DNA of 64,000 nucleotides from Gaiellasilicea sp037720595 (GTDB lineage Bacteria > Actinomycetota > Thermoleophilia > Gaiellales > Gaiellaceae): the NCBI GenBank assembly GCA_037720595.1, contig JBBJLW010000002.1:124001-188000 (forward strand), in the 5' to 3' direction. The number at the start of each line of letters is the position of its first letter. Positions within the stretch are counted from its first letter, which is position 1. The notes beneath the pieces were generated by a model. That model ran no database searches. It was not told the origin of the DNA and saw only the letters and a list, made by a program, of their open reading frames with translations. Positions 33,950 to 41,696 of the stretch are shown piece by piece. The position numbers and the translations under genes were made by a program.

Positions 33950-35302
33950 GTGGCGACGATCGAGACGAACGCGCAACTCGGAGAGCAGATCCGCGCCGAC
34001 GCGAAGGAGTTCGTCCTTCACTCCTGGTCGGTGCAGGACGCGATCGACCCGATCCCGGTTGCGGGCGCCGAGGGGCGGTACTTCTGGGACTACGAGGGCA
34101 AGCGCTATCTCGACTTCGCCTCGCAGCTCGTCAACGTCTCGATCGGCTACGGGCACCCGAAGCTGATCGCGGCGATCAAGGAGCAGGCCGAGCGCCTCTG
34201 CACGATCGGGCCGCCGATGGCGACCGAGCCGCGCTCGCAGCTCGGGCGCCTCCTCGCCGAGGTGACGCCCGGCAACCTGAAGATGTCGTTCTTCACGAAC
34301 GGCGGCGCCGAGGCGAACGAGAACGCGATCAAGCTCGCCCGCTGGTACACGGGCAGGCACAAGATCGTCGCGCGCTACCGCTCCTACCACGGTGCCACCG
34401 CAGGTGCGATCACGCTCACGGGCGACCCACGCCGTTGGCACGCCGAGCCGGGGTTGCCGGGCGTCGTCCGGATGCTCGACCCGTACACCTATCGCTGTCC
34501 AGCCGGCCACCCCGATCCCTGCCCCGTCTGCACCGGGGCGCCGCACCTCGAGGAGATCCTCCAGTACGAGGGCGCGCACACGGTCGCCGCGGTGATCCTC
34601 GAGACGGTCACCGGCACGAACGGTGTGATCCCGCCGCCCGACGGCTACCTCCGCTCGATCCGCGAGACCTGCGACCGGCACGGGATCCTGCTGATCCTCG
34701 ACGAGGTGATGGCCGGCTTCGGCCGCACCGGCCGCTGGTTCGCCTGCGACAACTGGGACGTCGTCCCGGACATCCTGACGATGGCGAAGGGGATCAACTC
34801 GGGCTACGTCCCCCTTGGCGCGATGACGGTCTCCGAGCCGATCTCCGAGTGGCTGCGGGACAAGTTCCTGGCCGGCGGGCTCACGTATTCCGGCCACCCG
34901 CTCGCGTGCGCGTCCGCCGTCGCGTCGATCGAGGCCTTTCGCGAGGAGGGGATCGTCGAGAACGCGGCCGAGCACGGGGAGTATCTGGCGACGGCGCTAC
35001 CCACGCTCGCGGCGAGGCATCCGTCGATCGGCGAGGTGCGCGGCCTCGGCCTCTTCTGGGGGCTCGAGCTCGTCAAGAGTCGCGAGACGCGGGAGCCGCT
35101 CGTCCCGTTCAACGTCGGCGGCGAGGCCTCTGCCCCTGTAGCGCGAATGGCGAAGGCGGCGCTCGAGAAGGGCCTCTACCTGATGACCCACTGGAACGTC
35201 GTCATGATCTGCCCACCGCTGACGATCACCCGCGAGGAGCTCGACGAGGGCCTCGCCACGCTCGACGAGGTCTTGTCGGTCGCGGACGAGTACGTCGACT
35301 GA
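33950..35302 (+). CDS. Class III PLP-dependent aminotransferase (omega-amino acid type)
   Basis: A 450-residue fold-type I aminotransferase. FFTNGGAEANENAIKLAR contacts the PLP phosphate, YRSYHGATAGA follows, LLILDEVMAGFGRTGRW has the PLP Asp, and MAKGINSGYVPLGA carries the Schiff-base Lys. The four-Cys-like insert RCPAGHPDPCPVCTG resembles taurine- and beta-alanine-pyruvate aminotransferases. It would convert an omega-amino acid such as beta-alanine to a semialdehyde. Co-transcribed with the ATPase gene. Substrate is inferred from family and from the pathway genes nearby. Confidence 0.9.
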   Translation: MATIETNAQLGEQIRADAKEFVLHSWSVQDAIDPIPVAGAEGRYFWDYEGKRYLDFASQLVNVSIGYGHPKLIAAIKEQAERLCTIGPPMATEPRSQLGRLLAEVTPGNLKMSFFTNGGAEANENAIKLARWYTGRHKIVARYRSYHGATAGAITLTGDPRRWHAEPGLPGVVRMLDPYTYRCPAGHPDPCPVCTGAPHLEEILQYEGAHTVAAVILETVTGTNGVIPPPDGYLRSIRETCDRHGILLILDEVMAGFGRTGRWFACDNWDVVPDILTMAKGINSGYVPLGAMTVSEPISEWLRDKFLAGGLTYSGHPLACASAVASIEAFREEGIVENAAEHGEYLATALPTLAARHPSIGEVRGLGLFWGLELVKSRETREPLVPFNVGGEASAPVARMAKAALEKGLYLMTHWNVVMICPPLTITREELDEGLATLDEVLSVADEYVD

Positions 35303-35707
35303 TCAGCCCAACAGGCGAAAGCTCACCCGGAGGCGGTCGTACGTCGTCGCGGCTCGACGGTCGAAAGTGACGAGCGTCGCCTCGGCCTCCCGAGCAGTCG
35401 CGCAGATCAGGCCGTCATAGACGGCGCCACCGGCAATCCCGAGCAAAACGAACTCGTCGAGTAGCAGCTTGTGGGCTCCGGAGTCGAGAAGCAGCAGCGG
35501 CGCCGAGAATCGATCCGCGAGGAATGAGCGCACAAGCTCTGGCTCTGCGCGATGCGGCGAGGGCAGACGCGTGAGAACCGAGTATGACTCGAGCGCAGCG
35601 TGGGCCGGAAGGCGCACCTCTCCATCGAGTGTTCGGCTTGCCGTCTTGTGGGATTCATGCCAGCTCGCAAACGCGGCAACGACGACGCTCGAATCGGCGG
35701 CGATCAA
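35303..35707 (-). CDS. PIN-domain toxin, VapC-like
   Basis: A 134-residue PIN ribonuclease: N-terminal AADSSVVVAAF with the first catalytic Asp, central LESYSVLTRLP with the Glu, and AVYDGLICATAREAEATLVTFDRRAATTY with the remaining acidic residues. It would cleave RNA when freed from its antitoxin. It overlaps the AbrB-type gene by 4 bases, a standard toxin-antitoxin arrangement. Confidence 0.88.
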   Translation of the reverse strand: MIAADSSVVVAAFASWHESHKTASRTLDGEVRLPAHAALESYSVLTRLPSPHRAEPELVRSFLADRFSAPLLLLDSGAHKLLLDEFVLLGIAGGAVYDGLICATAREAEATLVTFDRRAATTYDRLRVSFRLLG

Positions 35708-35949
35708 CGGCGAAGCTGCTCGAGCGTCTCGCGTACCTCGCTGGCAGTGAGCGCCGGTAGCGGCTCGTCGGGGACTGCAACAAGCCTCCCCTCGCGTCGC
35801 TCGAGCTGCATCGGCGTCGACTGCGGCGCGATCTCGAGACGACCGTCGCGGGCCGCGATCTCGAGCGCCTGACCGGCCTCCAATCGCAACTCGTCCCGCA
35901 GCCGCTTTGGAACCACGATCCGGCCGGCAGCGTCGATGGTTGTTCTCAT
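35704..35949 (-). CDS. AbrB/MazE-type antitoxin
   Basis: An 81-residue protein. The SpoVT/AbrB swapped-hairpin domain is at the N-terminus (MRTTIDAAGRIVVPKRLRDELRLEAGQ), and an acidic-proline C-terminal tail (PDEPLPALTASEVRETLEQL) should wrap the toxin. It probably autorepresses the operon. Confidence 0.88.
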   Translation of the reverse strand: MRTTIDAAGRIVVPKRLRDELRLEAGQALEIAARDGRLEIAPQSTPMQLERREGRLVAVPDEPLPALTASEVRETLEQLRR

Positions 35950-35982
35950 GGCATCATCCTACCACGGAAACTGGCAACTAGG

Positions 35983-36453
35983 TTAGCCGGCGCAGGCGCC
36001 TGGGCCGACGCCCGGAAGGCGGCCGAGCAGCTCCGAGAGCTGCGCAACCTCGTCCTCGCTGAGCGCGCCGCGAAAGAGCGAGCGCAGCCGCTCGGTGTGC
36101 GTGACCCCGACGCACTCGAGCGTCTCGGCGCCGGCCGGGGTGAGCTGCGCCCAGGTGACCCGCGCGTCACCCGCGCACACGTGGTTCTCGGTCAGGCCCG
36201 CTTCGTTCAGACCCTCCAGGAGCCGAGTCACGCCCGACGGCGTCAGCATCAGCCGCTGGACGAGGTCGGTCCGGCGGAGCCGCTGCCCCTCGGCCTTCGA
36301 GAGGTGGAGCAACGTCTCGAAATCGTTGATCGTGAGGCCGCGCGGGGTGAGCGACTCCGCCTCGAGCTCGCGGCGCAGGATTGTCTGCGCCCGCATCAAG
36401 CGGGCGAAGGCGACAAGCTCGATCGCTTGTGGGCTCAATACTTGACGACTCAA
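35983..36453 (-). CDS. MarR-family transcriptional regulator
   Basis: A 156-residue winged-helix regulator. Core helix-turn-helix: LRRTDLVQRLMLTPSGVTRLLEGLNEAGL, then the wing with ARVTWAQLTPAG. Start is TTG at 36453, with AGAGG seven bases upstream in the minus strand. It is divergent from the YceI and FMN-reductase genes, and an inverted repeat covers its start codon and the neighbour's -35 box, so it likely represses both. Ligand unknown; the neighbours suggest a redox or quinone signal. Confidence 0.88.
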   Translation of the reverse strand: MSRQVLSPQAIELVAFARLMRAQTILRRELEAESLTPRGLTINDFETLLHLSKAEGQRLRRTDLVQRLMLTPSGVTRLLEGLNEAGLTENHVCAGDARVTWAQLTPAGAETLECVGVTHTERLRSLFRGALSEDEVAQLSELLGRLPGVGPGACAG

Positions 36454-36470
36454 TGGTTATCCTCTAGATT
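36442..36470 (+). promoter_or_regulatory. Promoter of yceI-like operon with overlapping MarR operator candidate
   Basis: TTGACG (36442-36447) and TAGATT (36465-36470) are separated by 17 bases and look like -35 and -10 boxes reading toward the gene at 36513. The inverted repeat TTGA-N4-TCAA (36442-36453) covers the -35 box and the TTG start of the divergent MarR gene. This AT-richer island stands out from the surrounding sequence. Confidence 0.55.
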
Positions 36471-36512
36471 GGTTGAGCACGCAAAGTTTACCACGACGAG
36501 AGGGGAACCACA

Positions 36513-37046
36513 ATGAGCATCACGCAGGAAGCCGTTGCCATTCCGACCGGAACCTGGAGTCTCGATCCGGTTCACTCCGACATCGGTTTCGCCGTCAAGT
36601 ACAGCGGCGCCGGCACCTTCCGGGGCACGTTCGACGAGTTCGACGCGAAGCTCGTGGACGGCAAGCTCGAGGGCACTGCCAAGGTCGCGAGCGTGGCAGT
36701 CGACGACCCGAACTTCGCGGGACATCTCCAGTCGCCGGACTTCTTCGACGCCGAGCGGAACCCCGAGCTTCGGTTCACGTCGAAGTCGATCGAGCGCGAC
36801 GGTGACGAGATCACGATCGCGGGCGAGCTGACCCTTCGAGGTGATACGAAGGAAGTCATCATCAGCGGCACCGTCGCCGGACCGACCCCGGACGTGTACG
36901 GCAAGGAGCGGTTCGCGTTCGACGTCGAGACGAGCGTCGATCGCCGCGACTACGGGATCAACTGGAACGCGGATCTCCCGACCGGCGAGCCCGCGCTCGG
37001 CAATGACGTGAAGATCACTGCCAACCTCGCGTTCATCCAGTCGTAA
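36513..37046 (+). CDS. YceI-family protein
   Basis: A 177-residue lipocalin-like YceI domain: GTWSLDPVHSDIGFAVKYSGAGTFRGTFDEFD near the N-terminus, then FFDAERNPELRFTSKSIER and RDYGINWNADLPTG. YceI proteins bind polyprenyl or amphiphilic lipids such as ubiquinone. No signal peptide is present, so it is cytoplasmic, unlike E. coli YceI. Ribosome binding site GAGAGGGGAA precedes ATG 36513. Confidence 0.93.
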   Translation: MSITQEAVAIPTGTWSLDPVHSDIGFAVKYSGAGTFRGTFDEFDAKLVDGKLEGTAKVASVAVDDPNFAGHLQSPDFFDAERNPELRFTSKSIERDGDEITIAGELTLRGDTKEVIISGTVAGPTPDVYGKERFAFDVETSVDRRDYGINWNADLPTGEPALGNDVKITANLAFIQS

Positions 37047-37048
37047 AG

Positions 37049-37600
37049 ATGAAGATTCTCGCGCTCAGCGGCAGCCTCCGCCAGGGTTCCCATAACACGG
37101 ACCTCCTGCGGGGGGCTGCCGCGGCCGCGCCCGACGGGATCGAGATCGAGCTCTACCACGGGCTGAAGGAGATCCCGCCCTACGACGCCGACGCCGACTT
37201 GCCTGGCGACCGCCCCGTCGCGGTCGAGAGCTTCAAGGCGGCGCTCGCGGAGGCCGACGCGATCCTGATCTCCACCCCCGAGTTCAACTCCTCGATCCCG
37301 GGCGTGCTCAAGAACGCGCTCGACTGGGCCTCGAGGCCCCTCGTCGAGTCGCCTGTGCGAGGGAAGCCCGTCGCTGTGCTCTCCTCGAGCACGGGCATGT
37401 TCGGGGGCGTCTGGGCTGCTGCCGAGACGCGCAAGGTCATGGGGGCGCTCGGGGCGCGCACCCTGGAGGACACCGTCGCCGTCGCGAAGGCCGACACACG
37501 GCTCGCGGACGGCATCGATGCGGCATTGCTGGGCGAGCTGCGCGCAGTCGTCGACGCGCTCGCGGCCGCGGTCGACGAGCGCACCGCCCTGGCTGCCTAG
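37049..37600 (+). CDS. NAD(P)H-dependent FMN reductase
   Basis: A 183-residue flavodoxin-fold protein: ILALSGSLRQGSHNTDLLR (FMN phosphate loop), STPEFNSSIPGVLKNALDWASR (conserved PEYN-like motif), and SSTGMFGGVWAAAETR. It would reduce FMN, quinones or related compounds with NAD(P)H. It begins 2 bases after the YceI stop, so the pair is one operon, likely MarR-controlled and part of a quinone or electrophile response (inference). Confidence 0.92.
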   Translation: MKILALSGSLRQGSHNTDLLRGAAAAAPDGIEIELYHGLKEIPPYDADADLPGDRPVAVESFKAALAEADAILISTPEFNSSIPGVLKNALDWASRPLVESPVRGKPVAVLSSSTGMFGGVWAAAETRKVMGALGARTLEDTVAVAKADTRLADGIDAALLGELRAVVDALAAAVDERTALAA

Positions 37601-37605
37601 ATCAT

Positions 37606-38388
37606 CTAGCCCAGGAAGCGCTCGACCGCTTCGGCGGTCTCCTCGAAGGCATCCCACAGCACGGTGTGTCCGCCGGGAACACGGACGACTTCGAGCTCGT
37701 CGTCGAGAACGGCTGTGTGCGCGTCGAGCAGGTGGTCGTAGCGGACGTACGAGTCCTCGCCGAGCACGAGCAGGGTCGGGACGTTGGCAAGCTCGAACGG
37801 GGGCGGCTCCCGACTCATCTCGCCGTAGGCGGCGACGACCGCACTCTGGAGGTAGCGGTAGCGCCAGCGGCCGTCGCGGTGCTCGACGAGATGCTCTCGC
37901 AGCTCGTCCGCCACGAGCTCGCGCGGAGCCCGCGAGAGCTGGCTCTCCTCGTAGCGTCGGTCGATCGCCTCTTCGAAGCTCGCGTACGAGCGGTCGAGGC
38001 GTGCGCCCTCGGCGCCGTTCAGCGCCGCGTTGCCCGAGATCAGGAGTGCGGGGTCGAGCAGCACCAGCCGCTCGACGGCCTCCGGGGCCGCCGCCGCGAC
38101 CTCGAAGGCGATCCGGCCTCCGAACGAGTGACCGATCCAGCGGATCGGATGATCGACGAGCCCGTGCTCCTGGAGGGTGTCGATCGCGTCCTCGACGTGC
38201 TGCTCGAGATGCCAGGGCGGGTCGTACTCCGAGGCGCCGTGCCCACGCAGGTCGAGAGCGACAACATGGAAACGGCCGGCGAGCCGCTCGGCGAGCTTGG
38301 CGAAGTGGAGCCCGTGGCTCGTGATTCCGTGGAGGCAGACCACGACCGGCGAGCCCCGCTCGCCCCATTCGTGGCTGGTGAGCGTCAA
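37606..38388 (-). CDS. Alpha/beta-fold hydrolase
   Basis: A 260-residue hydrolase. VVCLHGITSHGLHF is the oxyanion loop, LDLRGHGAS follows, WIGHSFGGRIAFEVA has the nucleophile Ser, and the C-terminal GGHTVLWDA has the catalytic His. Substrate is unknown. TTG start at 38388 overlaps the upstream peroxiredoxin stop (TTGA), giving coupled translation. Confidence 0.88.
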   Translation of the reverse strand: MTLTSHEWGERGSPVVVCLHGITSHGLHFAKLAERLAGRFHVVALDLRGHGASEYDPPWHLEQHVEDAIDTLQEHGLVDHPIRWIGHSFGGRIAFEVAAAAPEAVERLVLLDPALLISGNAALNGAEGARLDRSYASFEEAIDRRYEESQLSRAPRELVADELREHLVEHRDGRWRYRYLQSAVVAAYGEMSREPPPFELANVPTLLVLGEDSYVRYDHLLDAHTAVLDDELEVVRVPGGHTVLWDAFEETAEAVERFLG

Positions 38389-38843
38389 GCGTGCGCCGCG
38401 CCGAGCGGACCGGAGACGATCTCGGTGCGGCGCGTGTCGTCGTCGTTGACGAGCGACCAGACGACGATGCCGTCCTTCCCGATCAGGAACGTGCCGCGGG
38501 TGGCCGCCCCGCGCGCCTCGTCGAATACGCCGTACGCCTTGGCGGCGGCGCCGTGGGGCCAGAAATCGGATGCGAGGGTGTAACTGAGCTCGAGTTGGCG
38601 CTTCCAGGCCTGGCGGGCCGGTGCCGAGTCGCACGAGACGAGCACGACATCTGTCTCGGCGGACGCGAACGAGGCTCGATTCTCCTCCAGATCGCGTGCC
38701 TCGTCCTCGCAGACCGGGGTGAACGCGAAGGGATGGAAGACGAGCAGGACGTTGCGGCGACCGCGGAAGTCGGCAAGCCGCACGCGCTCGGAACGGTCGA
38801 CCTCCAGGTCGAATTCAGGCGCCTCGCTGCCGGTCTCGATCAC
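38385..38843 (-). CDS. Peroxiredoxin, AhpE/BCP type
   Basis: A 152-residue AhpC/TSA protein: FRGRRNVLLVFHPFAFTPVCEDEARDL with peroxidatic Cys in TPVC, then VVLVSCDSAPARQAWKR and RGTFLIGKDGIVVW. A second Cys in VSCD might resolve, otherwise it is 1-Cys. It reduces peroxides with thiol donors. GTG start at 38843 lies inside the end of rarA (29-base overlap). The catalytic Cys is encoded by a normal codon here, in contrast with the OsmC-like gene. Confidence 0.92.
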   Translation of the reverse strand: MIETGSEAPEFDLEVDRSERVRLADFRGRRNVLLVFHPFAFTPVCEDEARDLEENRASFASAETDVVLVSCDSAPARQAWKRQLELSYTLASDFWPHGAAAKAYGVFDEARGAATRGTFLIGKDGIVVWSLVNDDDTRRTEIVSGPLGAAHA

Positions 38844-40101
38844 GCTCGTCCCCTTCCTCGCCGCTCCCGCTCGGGCGATAGTAGCGCCGGCCGCGGAGCT
38901 CCTCCGGGAGGTAGTCGAGCTCGAAGCCGCGCGAGTCGGTGTGCGGGTCGATGTAGCCCTCACCGTGCCCGAGCTTCTTGGCGCCCGCGTAGTGGGAGTC
39001 GCGCAGCATCGCCGGCGGGCGGAGGTTGCCGCCCTCGCGGACGTCCTGGCGCGCCTCCCAGATCGCGAGCGCGCTCGCCTTCGACTTCGGCGCCCGCGCG
39101 AGGTAGAGCACGGCCTGCGAGAGGTTGAGCTGCGCCTCGGGGAGACCCACGTGCTCGAGTGCGTGGGCCGCGGCGACGGCGACCTGGAGCGCACGCGGAT
39201 CGGCGTTGCCGACGTCCTCGGAGGCGAAGATCACCATCCGCCGGACGATGAAGCGCGGATCCTCGCCGCCTTCGAGCATCGCCGCGAGGTAGTAGACGGC
39301 GGCGTCGGGGTCGGAGCCGCGCATCGACTTGATGAATGCCGAGACGAAGTCGTAGTGCTGGTCGGCGCCCTTGTCGTAGCGGAGCGGCCGCTTGCGCGCA
39401 GCGTCGTCGACGTGGCGCTCCTCGAGCGGAACGCCTTCGGCGTCTGCCGTCTCCCACGCGAGCTCGACGGTGTTGAGTGCAGTGCGGGCGTCGCCGCCTG
39501 CCCGGCGCGCGATCGCCGCCGCGACTTCTTCCGGCACCTCGGCGCCGATTGTGTCGGCCCCGCGGCGCACGACCTCGAGTAGCTCGTCTTCGCCGAGCGC
39601 CTCGAGCTCGACCACCTGGCAGCGCGAGAGGAGCGCCGAGTTGACCTCGAAGTAGGGGTTCTCGGTCGTGGCGCCGATCAGGATCAACAGTCCATCCTCG
39701 ACGGACGGGAGCAGGGCGTCCTGCTGCGCCTTGTTGAAGCGGTGGATCTCGTCGAGGAAGAGGATCGTCCGCTGACCGTTGCCACCGAGCCGGTCGCGCG
39801 CCGCCTGGAGCACCCGACGCACGTCGTCGACACGGGCCGAGACCGCCGAGAGCTCCTCGAAGGCCGCGCCGGTGGTCTCCGCGACGATCCGCGCCAGCGT
39901 CGTCTTGCCGACGCCTGGAGGACCGTAGAGGATCAGCGAGCGGAGTCGGTCTTCCTCGATCGAGCGGCGCAGCGCCGACCCGGGCCCGAGGACGTGCTGT
40001 TGACCCACGAGCTCGTCGAGCGTTCGCGGCCTCAAGCGCTGAGCGAGCGGCGCGTAGGCCGCGGAACGCTCGCGCGCCGCATCCGCAAAGAGGTCGCTCA
40101 T
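38815..40101 (-). CDS. rarA: Replication-associated recombination protein A (RarA/MgsA AAA ATPase)
   Basis: A 428-residue clamp-loader-like ATPase. LRPRTLDELVGQQHVLG at the N-terminus, Walker A LYGPPGVGKTTLARIVA, Walker B ILFLDEIHRFNKAQQDALLP, sensor 1 LIGATTENPYFEVN and the RarA C-terminal tetramerisation domain (HYDFVSAFIKSMRGSDPDAA; FASEDVGNADP). It acts at stalled replication forks. First gene of the rarA-peroxiredoxin-hydrolase cluster. Confidence 0.95.
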   Translation of the reverse strand: MSDLFADAARERSAAYAPLAQRLRPRTLDELVGQQHVLGPGSALRRSIEEDRLRSLILYGPPGVGKTTLARIVAETTGAAFEELSAVSARVDDVRRVLQAARDRLGGNGQRTILFLDEIHRFNKAQQDALLPSVEDGLLILIGATTENPYFEVNSALLSRCQVVELEALGEDELLEVVRRGADTIGAEVPEEVAAAIARRAGGDARTALNTVELAWETADAEGVPLEERHVDDAARKRPLRYDKGADQHYDFVSAFIKSMRGSDPDAAVYYLAAMLEGGEDPRFIVRRMVIFASEDVGNADPRALQVAVAAAHALEHVGLPEAQLNLSQAVLYLARAPKSKASALAIWEARQDVREGGNLRPPAMLRDSHYAGAKKLGHGEGYIDPHTDSRGFELDYLPEELRGRRYYRPSGSGEEGDERDRDRQRGA

Positions 40102-40111
40102 CGAGCGAAGT

Positions 40112-40836
40112 ATGCTCCGCCCCGTGGCGACCCACGAGGCCGACGACTTCTCCGAGCCGATCCTCCCCGGCGATGCGGTGAGCGACTACGAGCGTTACCT
40201 GAACACCGTCGAGCTGCTCGCGCTTCAGAAGAGACGGGACGACTGGGTGCACCGCGACGAGCTCCTCTTCCAGGTGGTGCACCAGTCCTCCGAGCTCTGG
40301 CTGAAGCTCGCCTGGAATGACGTCGAGGACGCGACCGCGCACGTCTGCCGCGGCGAGGGCGAGGCTGCGTTGCGGCTGCTGCGGCGCTCGGCGCTCTGCC
40401 TCGTCTACGCGACGACGCAGCTCGACATGCTCGAGCACATGTCGCCGTGGGAGTACCAGGAGATCCGCAAGGTGCTCGGCCACGGGAGCGGCTTCGACTC
40501 GCCGGGCTGGCGCGAGATCCGGCGCGTCACGCCCGCGCTCGGGCAGGCTTTCCATGCTCTCCGCGAGCAGGAGGGGCTGAGCGTCGTCGACGTCTATGTG
40601 CGCGGTCGCGAGCACGAGTTGCTCTACCAGCTCGCCGAGGCGCTGACGGAGTGGGACGAGCGGATCACGATGTGGCGCGTCCGGCACTACAAGGTGGTCG
40701 CGCGCGTGATCGGCGACTCGGTCGTGGGGACGCAGGGCACCCCCGTCGAGGTGCTCGGCCGGCTGATCCATCATTCGTTCTTCTCCGAGCTCTGGCGCGC
40801 GCGCAACGAGCTGACGGCGCTCTCCAAGAAACATGA
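40112..40836 (+). CDS. kynA: Tryptophan 2,3-dioxygenase (3' end uncertain)
   Basis: The heme dioxygenase domain is complete: LLFQVVHQSSELWLKL with the axial-ligand region His, LEHMSPWEYQEIRKVLGHGSGFDS, and VGTQGTPVEVLGRLIHHSFFSELWRARNELT near the end. It opens the indole ring of tryptophan to N-formylkynurenine. No in-frame stop follows the domain: the frame stays open to 42982 and runs into the M20 peptidase frame. I placed the end at the TGA of the -1 frame (40834-40836), where a one-base indel would end the protein 3 residues after the domain. ATG 40112; about 241 residues. Confidence 0.8.
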
Positions 40837-40937
40837 CCTCTGGATCAACCGCCAACGCTCGCGCGTTCCTCAGGCGCGCGACGCCAGGCGCCGGCGGAGC
40901 CGGCTGCCGGGCGGGGCCGTGCCCGCGAGAGGCGCGC

Positions 40938-41696
40938 GTGAGCGATCCCGCCGCCTGGTGGGGCGAGGGAACCTACGAGCGGCTCGCGGAGCGGCTCGCC
41001 CCGATCCACGACGAGCTCGTGCGACGGCTGGAGCCGAGGTCGGGCGAGCGCTGGTTGGACGTCGCCGCTGGGCCCGGCGCGGTCGCGATCCGGGCTGCGC
41101 AGGCGGGCGCGCGGGTTTCCGCCTCCGATCTCGCCCCGGCCATGATCGAACGAGCTCGAGGTGCCGCCGCAGCGGCGGGCGTCGAGCTCGACCTCGGTGT
41201 CGCGGATGCCCGCTCGCTGCCTTGCGAGGACGCGAGCTTCGACGTGGTCTCCTCTGCGTTCGGCGTCATCTTCGCGCCGGAGCCGGAGCGGGTGGTCTCC
41301 GAGCTGGCGCGGGTCTGCAGACCGGGGGCGCGGCTCGGCCTGACGACGTGGGTTCCGAACGAGGAGCTCGATGCCGTGTGGGAGCCGTTCGCCGACGGAC
41401 GGCCGGTTCCGACGGAGGTCTGGGGCGAGGAGCGGAGCCTCGAGCGGCTGCTCGGCGACCACTTCGACCTCGAGGTCGAGCGCGATTCGTGGATCGTGAC
41501 GGGCCGAAACGGGGCGGAGGTCTGGGAGCTCTTCGCGAGCTCCGCCCCGCCGGTTCGGGCGCTACTCGGGTCGCTGCCCGACGAGCGGCGGCCGGCCCTG
41601 CGGAACGCCTTCGTCGACCTGCACGAGCGCTATCGCGACGAGCGCGGCGTCCGCTTCCCGATGGAGTACCTGCTCGTGCTCGGGAGGCGGCGGTGA
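40938..41696 (+). CDS. SAM-dependent class I methyltransferase
   Basis: A 252-residue methyltransferase: RWLDVAAGPGAVAIRAAQAGARVSASD (SAM motif I), GVADARSLPCEDASFDVV (UbiE-like post-motif), then ELARVCRPGARLGLTTWVP. Acceptor unknown. GTG start at 40938 (SDPAAWWGEGTYE). Its stop overlaps the M20 peptidase GTG (GTGA). Confidence 0.87.
   Translation: MSDPAAWWGEGTYERLAERLAPIHDELVRRLEPRSGERWLDVAAGPGAVAIRAAQAGARVSASDLAPAMIERARGAAAAAGVELDLGVADARSLPCEDASFDVVSSAFGVIFAPEPERVVSELARVCRPGARLGLTTWVPNEELDAVWEPFADGRPVPTEVWGEERSLERLLGDHFDLEVERDSWIVTGRNGAEVWELFASSAPPVRALLGSLPDERRPALRNAFVDLHERYRDERGVRFPMEYLLVLGRRR

Noticed and set aside
35303..35949. Evidence of a genomic island around the VapBC-like pair
   Set aside because: No integrase, repeats or composition change flank it; toxin-antitoxin pairs are common in ordinary chromosome.
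40833..40937. A longer start for the methyltransferase at ATG 40833
   Set aside because: The added residues (TSGSTANARAFL onward) show no family likeness, and the GTG at 40938 directly precedes conserved sequence.
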